Source of the DNA: CBFIDE01 sp965661265
Lineage (GTDB): Bacteria > Bacteroidota > Bacteroidia > Flavobacteriales > Schleiferiaceae
Assembly: GCA_965661265.1 (NCBI GenBank)
Contig: CBFIDE010000001.1
Span: forward strand, 1-64,000
Direction: 5' to 3'
DNA length: 64,000 nt
The notes under the pieces are model-generated. The model searched no databases. It was not told the DNA's origin and saw only the letters and a program-made list of their open reading frames with translations. A program made the position numbers and the translations under genes. Positions 18,430 to 27,676 of the stretch are shown here, piece after piece (position 1 is the first letter of the stretch; every line of letters begins with the position of its first letter).

Positions 18430-18891
18430 ATGAATGAGAGGTTTCCGAATTTAAATTTACCAGCTGCTAAATTAAAGCTTAGTAGAGAAAATGAAACCGT
18501 TTATGTTTGGGACGATTTAAGACGCAAAGAATTAGTGCTAAGCCCTGAGGAATGGGTTCGCCAGCACATAGTACACTATCTCTTGAATGAACTGAATTAT
18601 CCTAAGGCAATGATTGCTCTAGAAGGTGGTCATGCACAAGCTAAAACCATCAGAAGGACGGATATCCTAGTTTATAAAAATTCTAAAGCATGGCTTCTTA
18701 TTGAATGTAAAGCGCCTTATGTGAAAATTAACCAAGAAACTTTTGATCAAGCTAATAGATATAATATCCATTATAAAGCCCCTTATTTGATGGTTAGTAA
18801 CGGCCTGGAACACTTTTATGGCGCTATAGATCACCTTAATAAAAAATTTAATTTCATACCTGAACTACCCAACTATAATGAAGACCGATAG
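18430..18891 (+). CDS. Stand-alone HsdR N-terminal (PD-(D/E)XK) domain protein
   Basis: A 153-residue protein made only of the type I restriction enzyme R N-terminal domain. The nuclease residues are in place: D78 (RRTDILVY) and E92-x-K94 (LLIECKAP). There is no helicase part, and no HsdM or HsdS gene is near. In Bacteroidota this short form commonly lies beside holA, so it is probably a DNA repair or maintenance nuclease and not a defence enzyme; that is inference. Its last 14 bases overlap rlmI, so the two are translationally linked. Confidence 0.88.
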   Translation: MNERFPNLNLPAAKLKLSRENETVYVWDDLRRKELVLSPEEWVRQHIVHYLLNELNYPKAMIALEGGHAQAKTIRRTDILVYKNSKAWLLIECKAPYVKINQETFDQANRYNIHYKAPYLMVSNGLEHFYGAIDHLNKKFNFIPELPNYNEDR

Positions 18892-20044
18892 AATAATTCA
18901 AGTAAAGAAAAATAAAATCTCATCTATTGAAAGACGCCATCCTTGGATTTTTTCAGGTGCATTTTTTGACTTGCCTAATGACCTGCATGAGGGCGCATTG
19001 GTTGAAGTTCAAGATTATCAAGCTAATTTTTTAGCCCTAGGATTTTATCACAGAGGTAGTATTGCTGCTAAGGTAATTAGCTTCAAAAACTTTGACACCA
19101 TTGAAGAATTAATTGAAGCAAGGGTTAAAAACGCCATTGATTATAGAAGGTCAGTTGGTTTTATGGACCAGGAAGATACCAACTGTTTTAGGTTATTCTT
19201 TGGCGAAGGTGATATGCTTCCAGGCTTAATTGGTGATGTCTATGATTCAACATTAGTGCTTCAATCCCATACAATTGCTTGGCAAAAACACCTCCATATA
19301 ATCGCCAAAATGGTTGTAAAACTATTGCCTACGATTGAGCGCGTATATCATAGACCTAGTTCAAAACTAAAGGAAGTTAAGGCAGAATATCTTCTTGGCG
19401 ATGCATTGGCCTCTAGCACAATAATTGAAAACGGGGTGCAGTTTAAAGTCAATTGGGAAGAAGGTCAGAAAACAGGATTCTTTATTGATCAAAGAGAAAG
19501 TAGAAAGCTACTTGGGCAATATGCTAAAGGTAAAAAAGTACTGAACACTTTCTCCTATTCTGGAGGTTTCTCTATGTATGCTCTATTAAATGGAGCTGTG
19601 GAATCTACAGATATTGATTTGTCCGCTTCCGCGATTGAACTAGCGAATGAAAATGCAACACTCAATTCTGTCAAAAACCATAATTCAGAAGTCTCTGATG
19701 TACTAGAATATTTAAAAGAAAAAGCACTGGATTATGATATTATCGTCCTTGATCCACCGGCCTTCAGCAAAAGTAGAAGGACTACTCATAAAGCTGTTCA
19801 AGCCTATAAGCGATTGAACAAAGTAGCTATTCAAAGGGCAAAACCAAATAGTCTGATTTTTACCTTTAGCTGCTCTCAGCATATAACACCTAAACTCTTT
19901 AGCGATACCATAATGGCCGCAGCTATAGAAGCTGGGAAAAATATTAGGATCATTCAAAAATTAGGACAGCCGGCAGATCATCCGATTAATATTTTTTATC
20001 CCGAAGGAGAATATTTGAAAGGCCTTCTTTTGGCAGTGGACTAA
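18878..20044 (+). CDS. rlmI: Class I SAM-dependent rRNA methyltransferase, RlmI-like
   Basis: A 388-residue enzyme of the RlmI/YccW family, which methylates a cytosine C5 in 23S rRNA. A PUA domain lies at about 2-75 (RRHPWIFSGAFFDLP), a linker EEGQKTGFFIDQRESRKL, then the SAM-binding fold (VLNTFSYSGGFSMYAL) and the catalytic-side motif DPPAFSKS. The serine before the cysteine-containing FTFSCSQH segment matches the family. Length is normal. It overlaps the HsdR_N gene by 14 bases. Confidence 0.9.
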   Translation: MKTDRIIQVKKNKISSIERRHPWIFSGAFFDLPNDLHEGALVEVQDYQANFLALGFYHRGSIAAKVISFKNFDTIEELIEARVKNAIDYRRSVGFMDQEDTNCFRLFFGEGDMLPGLIGDVYDSTLVLQSHTIAWQKHLHIIAKMVVKLLPTIERVYHRPSSKLKEVKAEYLLGDALASSTIIENGVQFKVNWEEGQKTGFFIDQRESRKLLGQYAKGKKVLNTFSYSGGFSMYALLNGAVESTDIDLSASAIELANENATLNSVKNHNSEVSDVLEYLKEKALDYDIIVLDPPAFSKSRRTTHKAVQAYKRLNKVAIQRAKPNSLIFTFSCSQHITPKLFSDTIMAAAIEAGKNIRIIQKLGQPADHPINIFYPEGEYLKGLLLAVD

Positions 20045-20132
20045 ATCAAATTAATGCGCCCCTAAAGGGGAATTCTATTTCAATAGAATAAAAGAAATCT
20101 TAATCTAAGGCTATTCAAATAGCTAGATTATA

Positions 20133-20140
20133 TACTTTTG
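20133..20140 (+). promoter_or_regulatory. -7 promoter element of purB
   Basis: TACTTTTG fits TAnnTTTG and ends 18 bases before the ATG at 20159. It overlaps a TTG (20138) in the purB frame, so this TTG is unlikely to be the start. Confidence 0.5.
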
Positions 20141-20158
20141 CGCTTCGAAAAGACAGAC

Positions 20159-21499
20159 ATGGAAAATCAACTTTTAGCCATCACTCCTATTGATGGAAGG
20201 TACAGAAGAATTACAGACCCTTTAAAGGATTACTTCTCTGAATTTGCTCTTATACAATATAGAGTTAGAATTGAGATTGAGTACTTCATCGCACTATGCG
20301 AAATGCCTCTTCCTCAATTAAAGGACTTTGATACTAAAAACTTTATCGGTTTAAGAGATATTTATCTTGACTTCAGTATTGAGGATGCCGCTAGAATCAA
20401 AGAAATTGAAAAGACAACTAACCATGATGTAAAAGCGGTTGAGTACTTTATTAAAGAGCACTTTGACAAATTAGGTATCCAAGAATTTAGAGAGTTTATC
20501 CATTTTGGACTCACTTCTCAAGACATTAATAATACAGCTGTTCCTCTTTCTTTAAAAGAATATGTAGATCAAGAATATTTGCCTTCTGTTGCTAATTTAG
20601 TGATGAGCCTTCAGGATGTTGCTGATCAGTGGAAAGATATTCCAATGTTGGCAAGAACACATGGTCAGCCAGCTTCTCCAACAAGACTAGGAAAAGAAAT
20701 TGATGTATTTATTGAAAGAATAGACCAACAACTAGGGCTCCTAAGACATATTCCTTTTGCTGCCAAATTTGGAGGTGCAACGGGTAATTTCAATGCTCAT
20801 AAAGTAGCTTACCCAAGAATCGATTGGTTGGCTTTTGGCGAAGACTTTGTGAAAGGAAATCTAGGATTACAACATTCGTGGCCTACTACTCAGATCGAGC
20901 ATTATGATCATATGGCTGCCATGTTTGATTGTATGAAAAGAATCAACAACATCATTTTAGATCTAGATAGAGACATTTGGACTTATGTGAGCATGGATTA
21001 CTTTAAGCAAAAGATTAAGGCTGGTGAGATTGGCTCTTCAGCAATGCCGCATAAAGTAAACCCTATTGACTTTGAAAATTCAGAAGGAAATCTAGGCATT
21101 GCCAATGCACTTTTTGAGCACCTTGCTGCTAAGCTTCCTGTTTCAAGATTACAAAGAGATTTGACTGATAGCACTGTTCTTAGAAATATAGGGGTGCCTT
21201 TAGGCCATACGCTTATCGCGATAAGCTCTACAGTAAAAGGATTAGGAAAATTACTCCTAAATGAGTCTAAAATTGCCCAAGATTTAGATAATAATTGGGC
21301 CGTAGTTGCAGAAGCTATTCAAAATATTTTAAGAAGAGAAGCTTATCCAAACCCATATGAGGCCTTAAAAGGATTGACAAGAACAAACACTAGTATCACT
21401 CAATCTAGTATTTCAGAGTTTATTGAATCTTTAGAAGTTTCAGACCAAATAAAGATGGAACTTCAAGCTATCACACCTCAGAATTACACTGGATACTAA
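20159..21499 (+). CDS. purB: Adenylosuccinate lyase
   Basis: A 446-residue enzyme of purine synthesis that splits SAICAR to AICAR and adenylosuccinate to AMP, releasing fumarate. It has TTNHDVKAVEYF, the HFGLTSQDINNTA stretch, ARTHGQPASPTRLGKE, and the family signature GSSAMPHKVNPIDFENSEG with the catalytic serine loop. It is of the short E. coli-like type. I placed the start at ATG 20159; an upstream TTG lies within the promoter element. It has its own promoter and a terminator at 21523. Confidence 0.96.
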   Translation: MENQLLAITPIDGRYRRITDPLKDYFSEFALIQYRVRIEIEYFIALCEMPLPQLKDFDTKNFIGLRDIYLDFSIEDAARIKEIEKTTNHDVKAVEYFIKEHFDKLGIQEFREFIHFGLTSQDINNTAVPLSLKEYVDQEYLPSVANLVMSLQDVADQWKDIPMLARTHGQPASPTRLGKEIDVFIERIDQQLGLLRHIPFAAKFGGATGNFNAHKVAYPRIDWLAFGEDFVKGNLGLQHSWPTTQIEHYDHMAAMFDCMKRINNIILDLDRDIWTYVSMDYFKQKIKAGEIGSSAMPHKVNPIDFENSEGNLGIANALFEHLAAKLPVSRLQRDLTDSTVLRNIGVPLGHTLIAISSTVKGLGKLLLNESKIAQDLDNNWAVVAEAIQNILRREAYPNPYEALKGLTRTNTSITQSSISEFIESLEVSDQIKMELQAITPQNYTGY

Positions 21500-21522
21500 G
21501 GCATTAAGTTCGCAGAAATTGT

Positions 21523-21577
21523 AAATCCAAATTGTTTGATTTCTTTTAAGAACTCAGATAATTTGGATTTTTTTTTT
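21523..21577 (+). terminator. Terminator after purB
   Basis: AAATCCAAATT (21523-21533) pairs with AATTTGGATTT (21560-21570) around a 26-base loop, followed by T residues to 21577. Confidence 0.7.
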
Positions 21578-21743
21578 ACCAATATCACCTTACCAACATG
21601 CTCATGAGGACAGTAAATTGAATAAAAGTTATTTAGAAACCTTATCAATTATAATAGCTACCTAAAGAGGCTTTTTAATAGCAATTTTGTTTTGTAAATT
21701 CGCATTTCCTCAAAATTGAGGTTTTACTCCAAAATTATAGCAT

Positions 21744-24011
21744 ATGACATTTGATCTTGACATGATTAAGGCGGTTTATTCAAAGTTTCCTGAGCGCGTT
21801 GAAGCGGCAAGAAAGGCAACTGGCAAACCACTAACTTTAGCTGAGAAAATTTTATACACCCACCTATGGGAGGGCTCTGCAACAAAAGCATACGAAAGAG
21901 GAAACTCTTATGTAGACTTTGCTCCAGATAGAATTGCATGTCAAGATGCTACTGCACAAATGGCTTTATTACAGTTCATGCAGGCAGGAAAGAACAAAGT
22001 AGCTGTTCCTACAACAGTACATTGTGATCACCTTATTCAGGCAAAATTAGGAGCAGATAAGGATCTTCAAGAAGCAATAAATAAGAGTAGTGAAGTATTT
22101 AACTTCCTTTCTACTGTTTCAAACAAATATGGAATTGGCTTTTGGAAGCCAGGTGCAGGTATTATTCACCAAGTAGTTTTAGAAAATTATGCTTTTCCGG
22201 GTGGAATGATGATTGGAACAGACTCACATACAGTAAATGCTGGGGGACTAGGAATGGTTGCCGTTGGTGTTGGTGGAGCAGATGCAGTTGATGTAATGTC
22301 AGGAATGGCATGGGAGCTAAAATTCCCTAAGCTAATCGGTGTTAAATTAACTGGTAAAATGAATGGCTGGACTGCAGCTAAAGATGTAATTCTCAAAGTA
22401 GCCGGTATTTTAACTGTAAAAGGTGGAACTGGAGCTATTGTAGAATATTTTGGTGAGGGTGCTGAGTCTATATCCGCTACAGGAAAAGGAACAATTTGTA
22501 ATATGGGTGCTGAAATCGGCGCTACCACTTCTACTTTTGGATATGACGCTTCTATGGCAAGATATCTTCAAGCAACCGGTAGAACTGATGTTGCAGCTGA
22601 GGCCGATAAAATTGCAGAACACCTTACTGGTGATGCAGAAGTATATGCTAATCCTGAGAAATATTTTGATCAAGTAATTGAAATCAACCTTGATGAACTT
22701 GAGCCTCATGTAAACGGACCGTTTACTCCAGATTTAGCAACTCCAATTTCTAAATTAGGAGAGGTTGCTAAAGAAAATGGTTGGCCAATGGATCTAGAAT
22801 GGGGTCTAATCGGATCTTGTACTAACTCTTCTTATGAAGATTTAACTAGAGCAGAATCTATTGCTAGACAAGCAGTAGAAAAAAATCTAAATACTAAATC
22901 TGAATTTGGAATCAATCCAGGATCAGAGCAAATTAGATTTACAATAGAAAGAGATGGTATCATTGATACTTTCGAAAAATTAAACGCGACCATCTTTACT
23001 AATGCTTGTGGACCATGTATCGGTCAATGGGCTAGAAAAGGGGCGGATAGAAATGAGAAGAATTCTATAATTCACTCTTTCAACAGAAACTTTGCCAAGA
23101 GAGCAGATGGTAACCCAAATACTCACGCATTTGTAGCTTCTCCTGAAATTGTTGCTGCAATGGCCATCGGCGGACGCCTTGATTTCAATCCTTTAAAGGA
23201 TACTCTTAAAAACAGTAATGGTGAAGATGTAATGCTTGATCCTCCAACAGGAATTGAACTTCCAGAAAGAGGCTTTGATGTTGAAGACCCAGGTTTTCAA
23301 GCACCAGCTACAGATGGAAGTCAAGTAAAAATAAGCGTGAAAGAAGATTCAGAAAGACTTCAATTATTAGATCCATTTACAGCTTGGGATGGTAAGAATA
23401 TTGAAGGAATGAGACTTATAATAAAGGCTCAAGGAAAATGTACTACGGATCATATATCTATGGCCGGACCATGGTTGAGATTTAGAGGTCACCTTGATAA
23501 TATTTCCAATAATACTCTAACTGGGGCTATTAATGCATTCAACGGTAAAACTGATAGCGTTAAGAATCAAATGACTGGTGAATACGCCGGCGTACCAGTA
23601 GTACAAAGAGAATATAAAGCAGCTAATATTCCAACCATAGTAGTGGGTGACCATAACTACGGTGAGGGTTCGTCTAGAGAGCATGCAGCTATGCAGCCAA
23701 GACACCTTGGAATGAGAGTAGTTTTAGTAAAGTCTTTTGCTAGAATTCATGAGACCAACTTAAAGAAGCAAGGTATGCTAGGTCTTACTTTTGCAAATGA
23801 GTCGGATTATGATAAAATTCAGGAGAATGATGTAATCAGCACTGTTGATTTAGATCAATTTAGCCCTGGTAAGCAAATCCACTTATTATTTACTCATGAA
23901 GATGGGACTTCTGATACCATAGCTTGTAATCATACTTATAATGAGAATCAAATTGCATGGTTTAAGAAAGGAAGTGCATTGAATAAAATCAAAGAAGACA
24001 ATAAATCTTAA
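21744..24011 (+). CDS. acn: Aconitate hydratase
   Basis: A 755-residue aconitase converting citrate to isocitrate in the citric acid cycle. The three cysteines that hold the 4Fe-4S cluster are visible: C359 (IGSCTNSS), C422 and C425 (NACGPCIGQW). FPGGMMIGTDSHTVNAGGLG and the C-terminal swivel domain with GEGSSREHAAMQPRHLG are intact. Length is that of the mitochondrial-type aconitase (about 750-780), shorter than E. coli AcnA or AcnB. It stands alone between terminators, with 244 bases of leader region upstream. Confidence 0.96.
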   Translation: MTFDLDMIKAVYSKFPERVEAARKATGKPLTLAEKILYTHLWEGSATKAYERGNSYVDFAPDRIACQDATAQMALLQFMQAGKNKVAVPTTVHCDHLIQAKLGADKDLQEAINKSSEVFNFLSTVSNKYGIGFWKPGAGIIHQVVLENYAFPGGMMIGTDSHTVNAGGLGMVAVGVGGADAVDVMSGMAWELKFPKLIGVKLTGKMNGWTAAKDVILKVAGILTVKGGTGAIVEYFGEGAESISATGKGTICNMGAEIGATTSTFGYDASMARYLQATGRTDVAAEADKIAEHLTGDAEVYANPEKYFDQVIEINLDELEPHVNGPFTPDLATPISKLGEVAKENGWPMDLEWGLIGSCTNSSYEDLTRAESIARQAVEKNLNTKSEFGINPGSEQIRFTIERDGIIDTFEKLNATIFTNACGPCIGQWARKGADRNEKNSIIHSFNRNFAKRADGNPNTHAFVASPEIVAAMAIGGRLDFNPLKDTLKNSNGEDVMLDPPTGIELPERGFDVEDPGFQAPATDGSQVKISVKEDSERLQLLDPFTAWDGKNIEGMRLIIKAQGKCTTDHISMAGPWLRFRGHLDNISNNTLTGAINAFNGKTDSVKNQMTGEYAGVPVVQREYKAANIPTIVVGDHNYGEGSSREHAAMQPRHLGMRVVLVKSFARIHETNLKKQGMLGLTFANESDYDKIQENDVISTVDLDQFSPGKQIHLLFTHEDGTSDTIACNHTYNENQIAWFKKGSALNKIKEDNKS

Positions 24012-24036
24012 TTGTTTATTTATATTTATTTTAAAG

Positions 24037-24066
24037 CCCCTTCTCCTATTGGATTGGGGGTTTTTA
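24037..24066 (+). terminator. Terminator after acn
   Basis: CCCC (24037-24040) pairs with GGGG (24056-24059), with an inner TCC/GGA pair, followed by a T run at 24061-24065. Confidence 0.65.
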
Positions 24067-24077
24067 GTTTCTAAGCC

Positions 24078-24848
24078 ATGAATCAACGCACTTCTCAAGA
24101 TGAGTATCAAGCAATACTGAATGCAGAAAATATTCTTTCTGGTTCTCATTTTGCAAATTACCCATTTTTTGATTTCGCTCAAGGCGATTCATCCCCCATT
24201 GATAAACCAGAGAAGGAACTCATTTTTGGTAAAAAACAAGAATATTGGGTAAAGTGCTATCTAGAAAGACATTATGAATTACTTCTTTCAAATCATACCC
24301 TTTATAATGATAAGATAAGTATCGGTGAGCTTGATTTTTTATTTAGGCATAATGAAGAATTAATTCATTTAGAGCTAGCCTGTAAATTCTATCTCTACGA
24401 TCCCACTTTAGCCAATGCCAAATTAAATGCTTGGATTGGGCCAAGAAGAAAAGATAGTTTACTCGAAAAACTCAATAAATTAAAAAAGAAACAATTCCCT
24501 TTATTGCATTCAAACAGAATGAAAGCTGACCTATCTAAATTAGGTTATGAATCAAATCAGTTTAAACAATACTTAGCGCTAAAAGGAATTCTCTTTACGC
24601 CCTATTTTAGAAAAGAGAAACTAGACCTCAATGGAATTAATCCTAAGGCTATAAAAGGAAAATATCTGGATTATAAAGATATCCCACTACTCCTAGAAGA
24701 AGGTGAAATCCTAGGAAGGATTCCGAAATCCTATTGGCTTTGCGCCGATTATTACGAAGAATATACTCCTTCAGATCGACATCAATTAGTTCTTTTTAGA
24801 AAAAAGGATCTAAGCACAGAAAAAATCATGTTGGTTCATTGGTCTTAA
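24078..24848 (+). CDS. DUF1853 family protein (nuclease-like)
   Basis: A 256-residue cytoplasmic protein recognised as DUF1853 by ISIGELDFLF, HLELACKFYLYD and WIGPRRKDSLLEKL in this order, and by WLCADYYE near the end. The GELDF...ELxxKFYL layout resembles the PD-(D/E)XK nuclease core (D, E and K on neighbouring strands), so a nucleic-acid role is possible. The real function is unknown. It is a single gene between acn and purL. Confidence 0.85.
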   Translation: MNQRTSQDEYQAILNAENILSGSHFANYPFFDFAQGDSSPIDKPEKELIFGKKQEYWVKCYLERHYELLLSNHTLYNDKISIGELDFLFRHNEELIHLELACKFYLYDPTLANAKLNAWIGPRRKDSLLEKLNKLKKKQFPLLHSNRMKADLSKLGYESNQFKQYLALKGILFTPYFRKEKLDLNGINPKAIKGKYLDYKDIPLLLEEGEILGRIPKSYWLCADYYEEYTPSDRHQLVLFRKKDLSTEKIMLVHWS

Positions 24849-24938
24849 CAGCTTGTTGAGAAGTCCTTTTTTTCTATAGGTCTAGATGCAAAAAAAAGCA
24901 CAACAAATCTTATCTTTACCACTTCAATAAACGCAAGC

Positions 24939-27182
24939 ATGACTGATAAGACCACCGCTCCTGCTGGAGTAGAAGTAGCTCAAGAATTAGGGCTTTTAGC
25001 CGAAGAGTACGATAAGATTAAAGATATTTTAGGCCGTGAGCCTAACTTTAATGAATTAAGTATTTACTCTGTGATGTGGAGTGAACACTGTTCCTATAAA
25101 AATTCTATTGTTTGGTTAAAGACACTTCCCAAGGATGGACCGCATATGTTGGTAAAGGCTGGGGAAGAAAACGCCGGACTTGTTGACATTGGTGATGGAT
25201 TAGCATGTGCTTTTAAAATTGAATCCCATAACCACCCTTCTGCTTTAGAACCTTATCAAGGTGCAGCAACAGGTGTTGGTGGAATCAATAGAGATATATT
25301 CACAATGGGTGCAAGACCTATTGCCCAATTAAATTCTCTTCGCTTTGGTGAGCTTACTAGCGACCGTACTAAGTGGCTGATTAAAGGAGTAACTAAGGGC
25401 ATTGGTAATTATGGTAATTCATTTGGTATTCCTACAGTAGGTGGTGAAGTTTACTTTGACAAGAGCTATGAGCAAAATCCATTAGTAAATGCTTTTTCTG
25501 CTGGAATAATGAATATTAAAGAAGACAAAATGATAAGCGCTAAGTCTGGCGGTCCTGGTAATCCGGTATTTATCATTGGTTCTTTTACAGGAAAAGATGG
25601 TATCGCAGGAGCGGCATTCGCATCTAAAGATTTAACAGAAGCAAGTAACGACGATATTCCATCGGTACAAGTTGGAGATCCTTTCCAAGAGAAACTATTA
25701 TTAGAAGCTACTTTAGAATTAGCTAAAACTGGTGCCGTAGTTGGTATGCAAGATATGGGTGCTGCAGGTATCACTTGTTCAACCTCTGAAATGAGTGCCG
25801 CTGGTGGATTAGGAATGAAGATTTATTTAGATAAAGTTCCTTGTCGTCAGGCGGATATGAAGCCTTGGGAAATTCTTCTTTCTGAATCACAAGAAAGAAT
25901 GCTTGCAGTAGTTGAAAAAGGACGTGAAGATGAAGTAAAGGCAATCTTTGACAAATGGGACCTTCCTTGTGAAGAAATTGGTGTTGTTGTTGAAGAAGAC
26001 CTTCTTGAGTATTATTGGCATGGTGAGCTTATCGCGAGCACACCGGCTGATCCTTTAGTACTTGGCGGTGGAGCTCCAGTATATTATAGAGAGCACAGAG
26101 AGCCGGCTTACTATCAAGAATATAAGAAGTTTGATATCAATTCAATCAAGGTTCCTTCTGATTTAAAAGAAGTAGCTAAAAAAATGCTAAGCCTTCCAAA
26201 TATTGCATCTAAAAGATGGGTGTACCGTCAATATGATAGCATGGTTGGAACAGTAAATATGAGCACTAATGGGCCTACTGATGCTCCTATTGTGAATTTG
26301 AAAGGCACAAATAGAGCATTAGCGATGACCGTTGATTGTAACTCAAGATATGTGAATGCTGATCCTGAAATTGGAACTATGATTGCTGTATCTGAGGCTG
26401 CCAGAAACATTACTGTTTCTGGAGGTGTTCCTTCAGCAATTACAAACTGCTTGAATTTCGGTAATCCTTACAATAAGGAAGTTTATTGGCAATTCGTAAA
26501 TGCCATTAAAGGTATGGGCGCTGCATGTGAGAAGTTTAAAACTCCAGTCACTGGTGGTAACGTAAGTTTCTATAATCAGACAATGATTAAAGGAGAGACT
26601 GAACCAGTATTCCCTACTCCTACTATCGGTATGATTGGTATAGTTGAAGACAAAAAGCATATCACTACAATTCCTTTCAAACATAAGGGAGATCTTATCT
26701 TCATGATCGGAGAGAATAGAAACGATATATCTTCTTCTCAATACCTGGTTAACATTCATGGTGTAGAAAAGTCTCCAGTACCTTTCTTTAGCCTTGAAGA
26801 AGAGTTTAGTCAACAAGAGCAAATTAGGATGTTAATTAGAAAAGGACTAATTGAATCTGCGCATGATGTTAGTGAAGGTGGAAACTTTGTGACACTAATG
26901 GAAAAAGCCATGACTTCTGACCTAGGATTTGATATTACTATGGATGATGCAATGAGAAAAGATGCTTACCTATTTGGTGAGTCTCAATCTAGAATTATTG
27001 TTTCTGTTCATGCAGACAAAGAAGAAGAATTCATTGATGTGATGATGCTAAATGGTGTTGAATTTGATCTTATGGGTCATGTAACCAAAGGAGCAATTAG
27101 AATAGATGATGAAGATTGGGGTGGCATTGAAGAGTATAAAGAATTATACGATACAGCTATTGAAAAGGAATTAGCAAACTAA
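24939..27182 (+). CDS. purL: Phosphoribosylformylglycinamidine synthase subunit PurL
   Basis: A 747-residue enzyme of the fourth step of purine synthesis (FGAR plus glutamine and ATP to FGAM). It has SVMWSEHCSYKNS, the IESHNHPSALEPYQGAATGVGG stretch (split here by its active histidine), QDMGAAGITCSTSEM and the second half beginning VYRQYDSMVGT. It lacks the C-terminal glutaminase domain, so it is the small PurL type that needs PurS and PurQ; neither is in the window. A strong terminator follows. Confidence 0.96.
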   Translation: MTDKTTAPAGVEVAQELGLLAEEYDKIKDILGREPNFNELSIYSVMWSEHCSYKNSIVWLKTLPKDGPHMLVKAGEENAGLVDIGDGLACAFKIESHNHPSALEPYQGAATGVGGINRDIFTMGARPIAQLNSLRFGELTSDRTKWLIKGVTKGIGNYGNSFGIPTVGGEVYFDKSYEQNPLVNAFSAGIMNIKEDKMISAKSGGPGNPVFIIGSFTGKDGIAGAAFASKDLTEASNDDIPSVQVGDPFQEKLLLEATLELAKTGAVVGMQDMGAAGITCSTSEMSAAGGLGMKIYLDKVPCRQADMKPWEILLSESQERMLAVVEKGREDEVKAIFDKWDLPCEEIGVVVEEDLLEYYWHGELIASTPADPLVLGGGAPVYYREHREPAYYQEYKKFDINSIKVPSDLKEVAKKMLSLPNIASKRWVYRQYDSMVGTVNMSTNGPTDAPIVNLKGTNRALAMTVDCNSRYVNADPEIGTMIAVSEAARNITVSGGVPSAITNCLNFGNPYNKEVYWQFVNAIKGMGAACEKFKTPVTGGNVSFYNQTMIKGETEPVFPTPTIGMIGIVEDKKHITTIPFKHKGDLIFMIGENRNDISSSQYLVNIHGVEKSPVPFFSLEEEFSQQEQIRMLIRKGLIESAHDVSEGGNFVTLMEKAMTSDLGFDITMDDAMRKDAYLFGESQSRIIVSVHADKEEEFIDVMMLNGVEFDLMGHVTKGAIRIDDEDWGGIEEYKELYDTAIEKELAN

Positions 27183-27202
27183 TCCTCATTAAGCATATTA
27201 CT

Positions 27203-27230
27203 AAAGGAGCCTCAGGGCTCCTTTTTTTGT
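27203..27230 (+). terminator. Rho-independent terminator after purL
   Basis: AAGGAGCC pairs with GGCTCCTT around TCAG, followed by a T run. It may also work in reverse for the exosortase-partner gene ending at 27233. Confidence 0.9.
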
Positions 27231-27232
27231 TT

Positions 27233-27676
27233 TTAGATATTCCTTTCAGTCCTTGACTGAAGATAAAATGCAGGGATTAAGAGCATCATTAAAACAGGAT
27301 TCATTACTACCCTATGCAAATGAGAAACCATTGAACTCATTCCTTCTATTTGAGCAAAGTATATCCCAATGTAGATGGGCAAAAGAATAAACAGCCCAAA
27401 AAGTAATACATAGACTGAGAATTTAACGTAGTCCATTCGGCCAAATATTCCATAAATTAGGAGGATACTCAAGCCATCATTTAATAAATAGCGCCCTACT
27501 TTATTGACAGTAAATTGCCAAAAATTATGATTGGCATAATCAGTATGATACTCTAAATACTCCGGGCTTTTAAATTGCAGCAAGGAATAGAAATCCAAAT
27601 AATGCTGCAGGACATAGACCAAAACTAGTCCTAGTCCAGCTAAGACAATATATAGGTATTTAGGCTTTCCTTCCAT
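27233..27676 (-). CDS. Exosortase F-associated membrane protein
   Basis: A 147-residue inner-membrane protein with four hydrophobic segments (about 7-25, 62-80, 85-107, 126-143). The loop VGRYLLNDGLSILLIY and the end SHLHRVVMNPVLMMLL match the small protein that sits next to exosortase F in Bacteroidota. Its start overlaps the end of the exosortase gene by 17 bases, which points to tight coupling. Its role in the sorting reaction is not known. Confidence 0.8.
   Translation of the reverse strand: MEGKPKYLYIVLAGLGLVLVYVLQHYLDFYSLLQFKSPEYLEYHTDYANHNFWQFTVNKVGRYLLNDGLSILLIYGIFGRMDYVKFSVYVLLFGLFILLPIYIGIYFAQIEGMSSMVSHLHRVVMNPVLMMLLIPAFYLQSRTERNI

Noticed and set aside
18430..18891. Type I restriction-modification system
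   Set aside because: Only the R N-terminal domain is present, with no helicase, HsdM or HsdS nearby; the holA neighbourhood argues for a housekeeping role.
20055..20092. Terminator after rlmI (CCCCTAAAGGGG and ATTCTATT/AATAGAAT hairpins)
   Set aside because: The hairpins are small and not followed by a T run, so a terminator cannot be supported.
20138..20158. TTG start for purB seven codons upstream
   Set aside because: It lies within the TACTTTTG promoter element; the family begins near the ATG at 20159.
22187..22709. Long open frames antisense to acn, and similar ones in purL and rny
   Set aside because: They run opposite to clearly conserved enzymes and have the composition of shadow frames.
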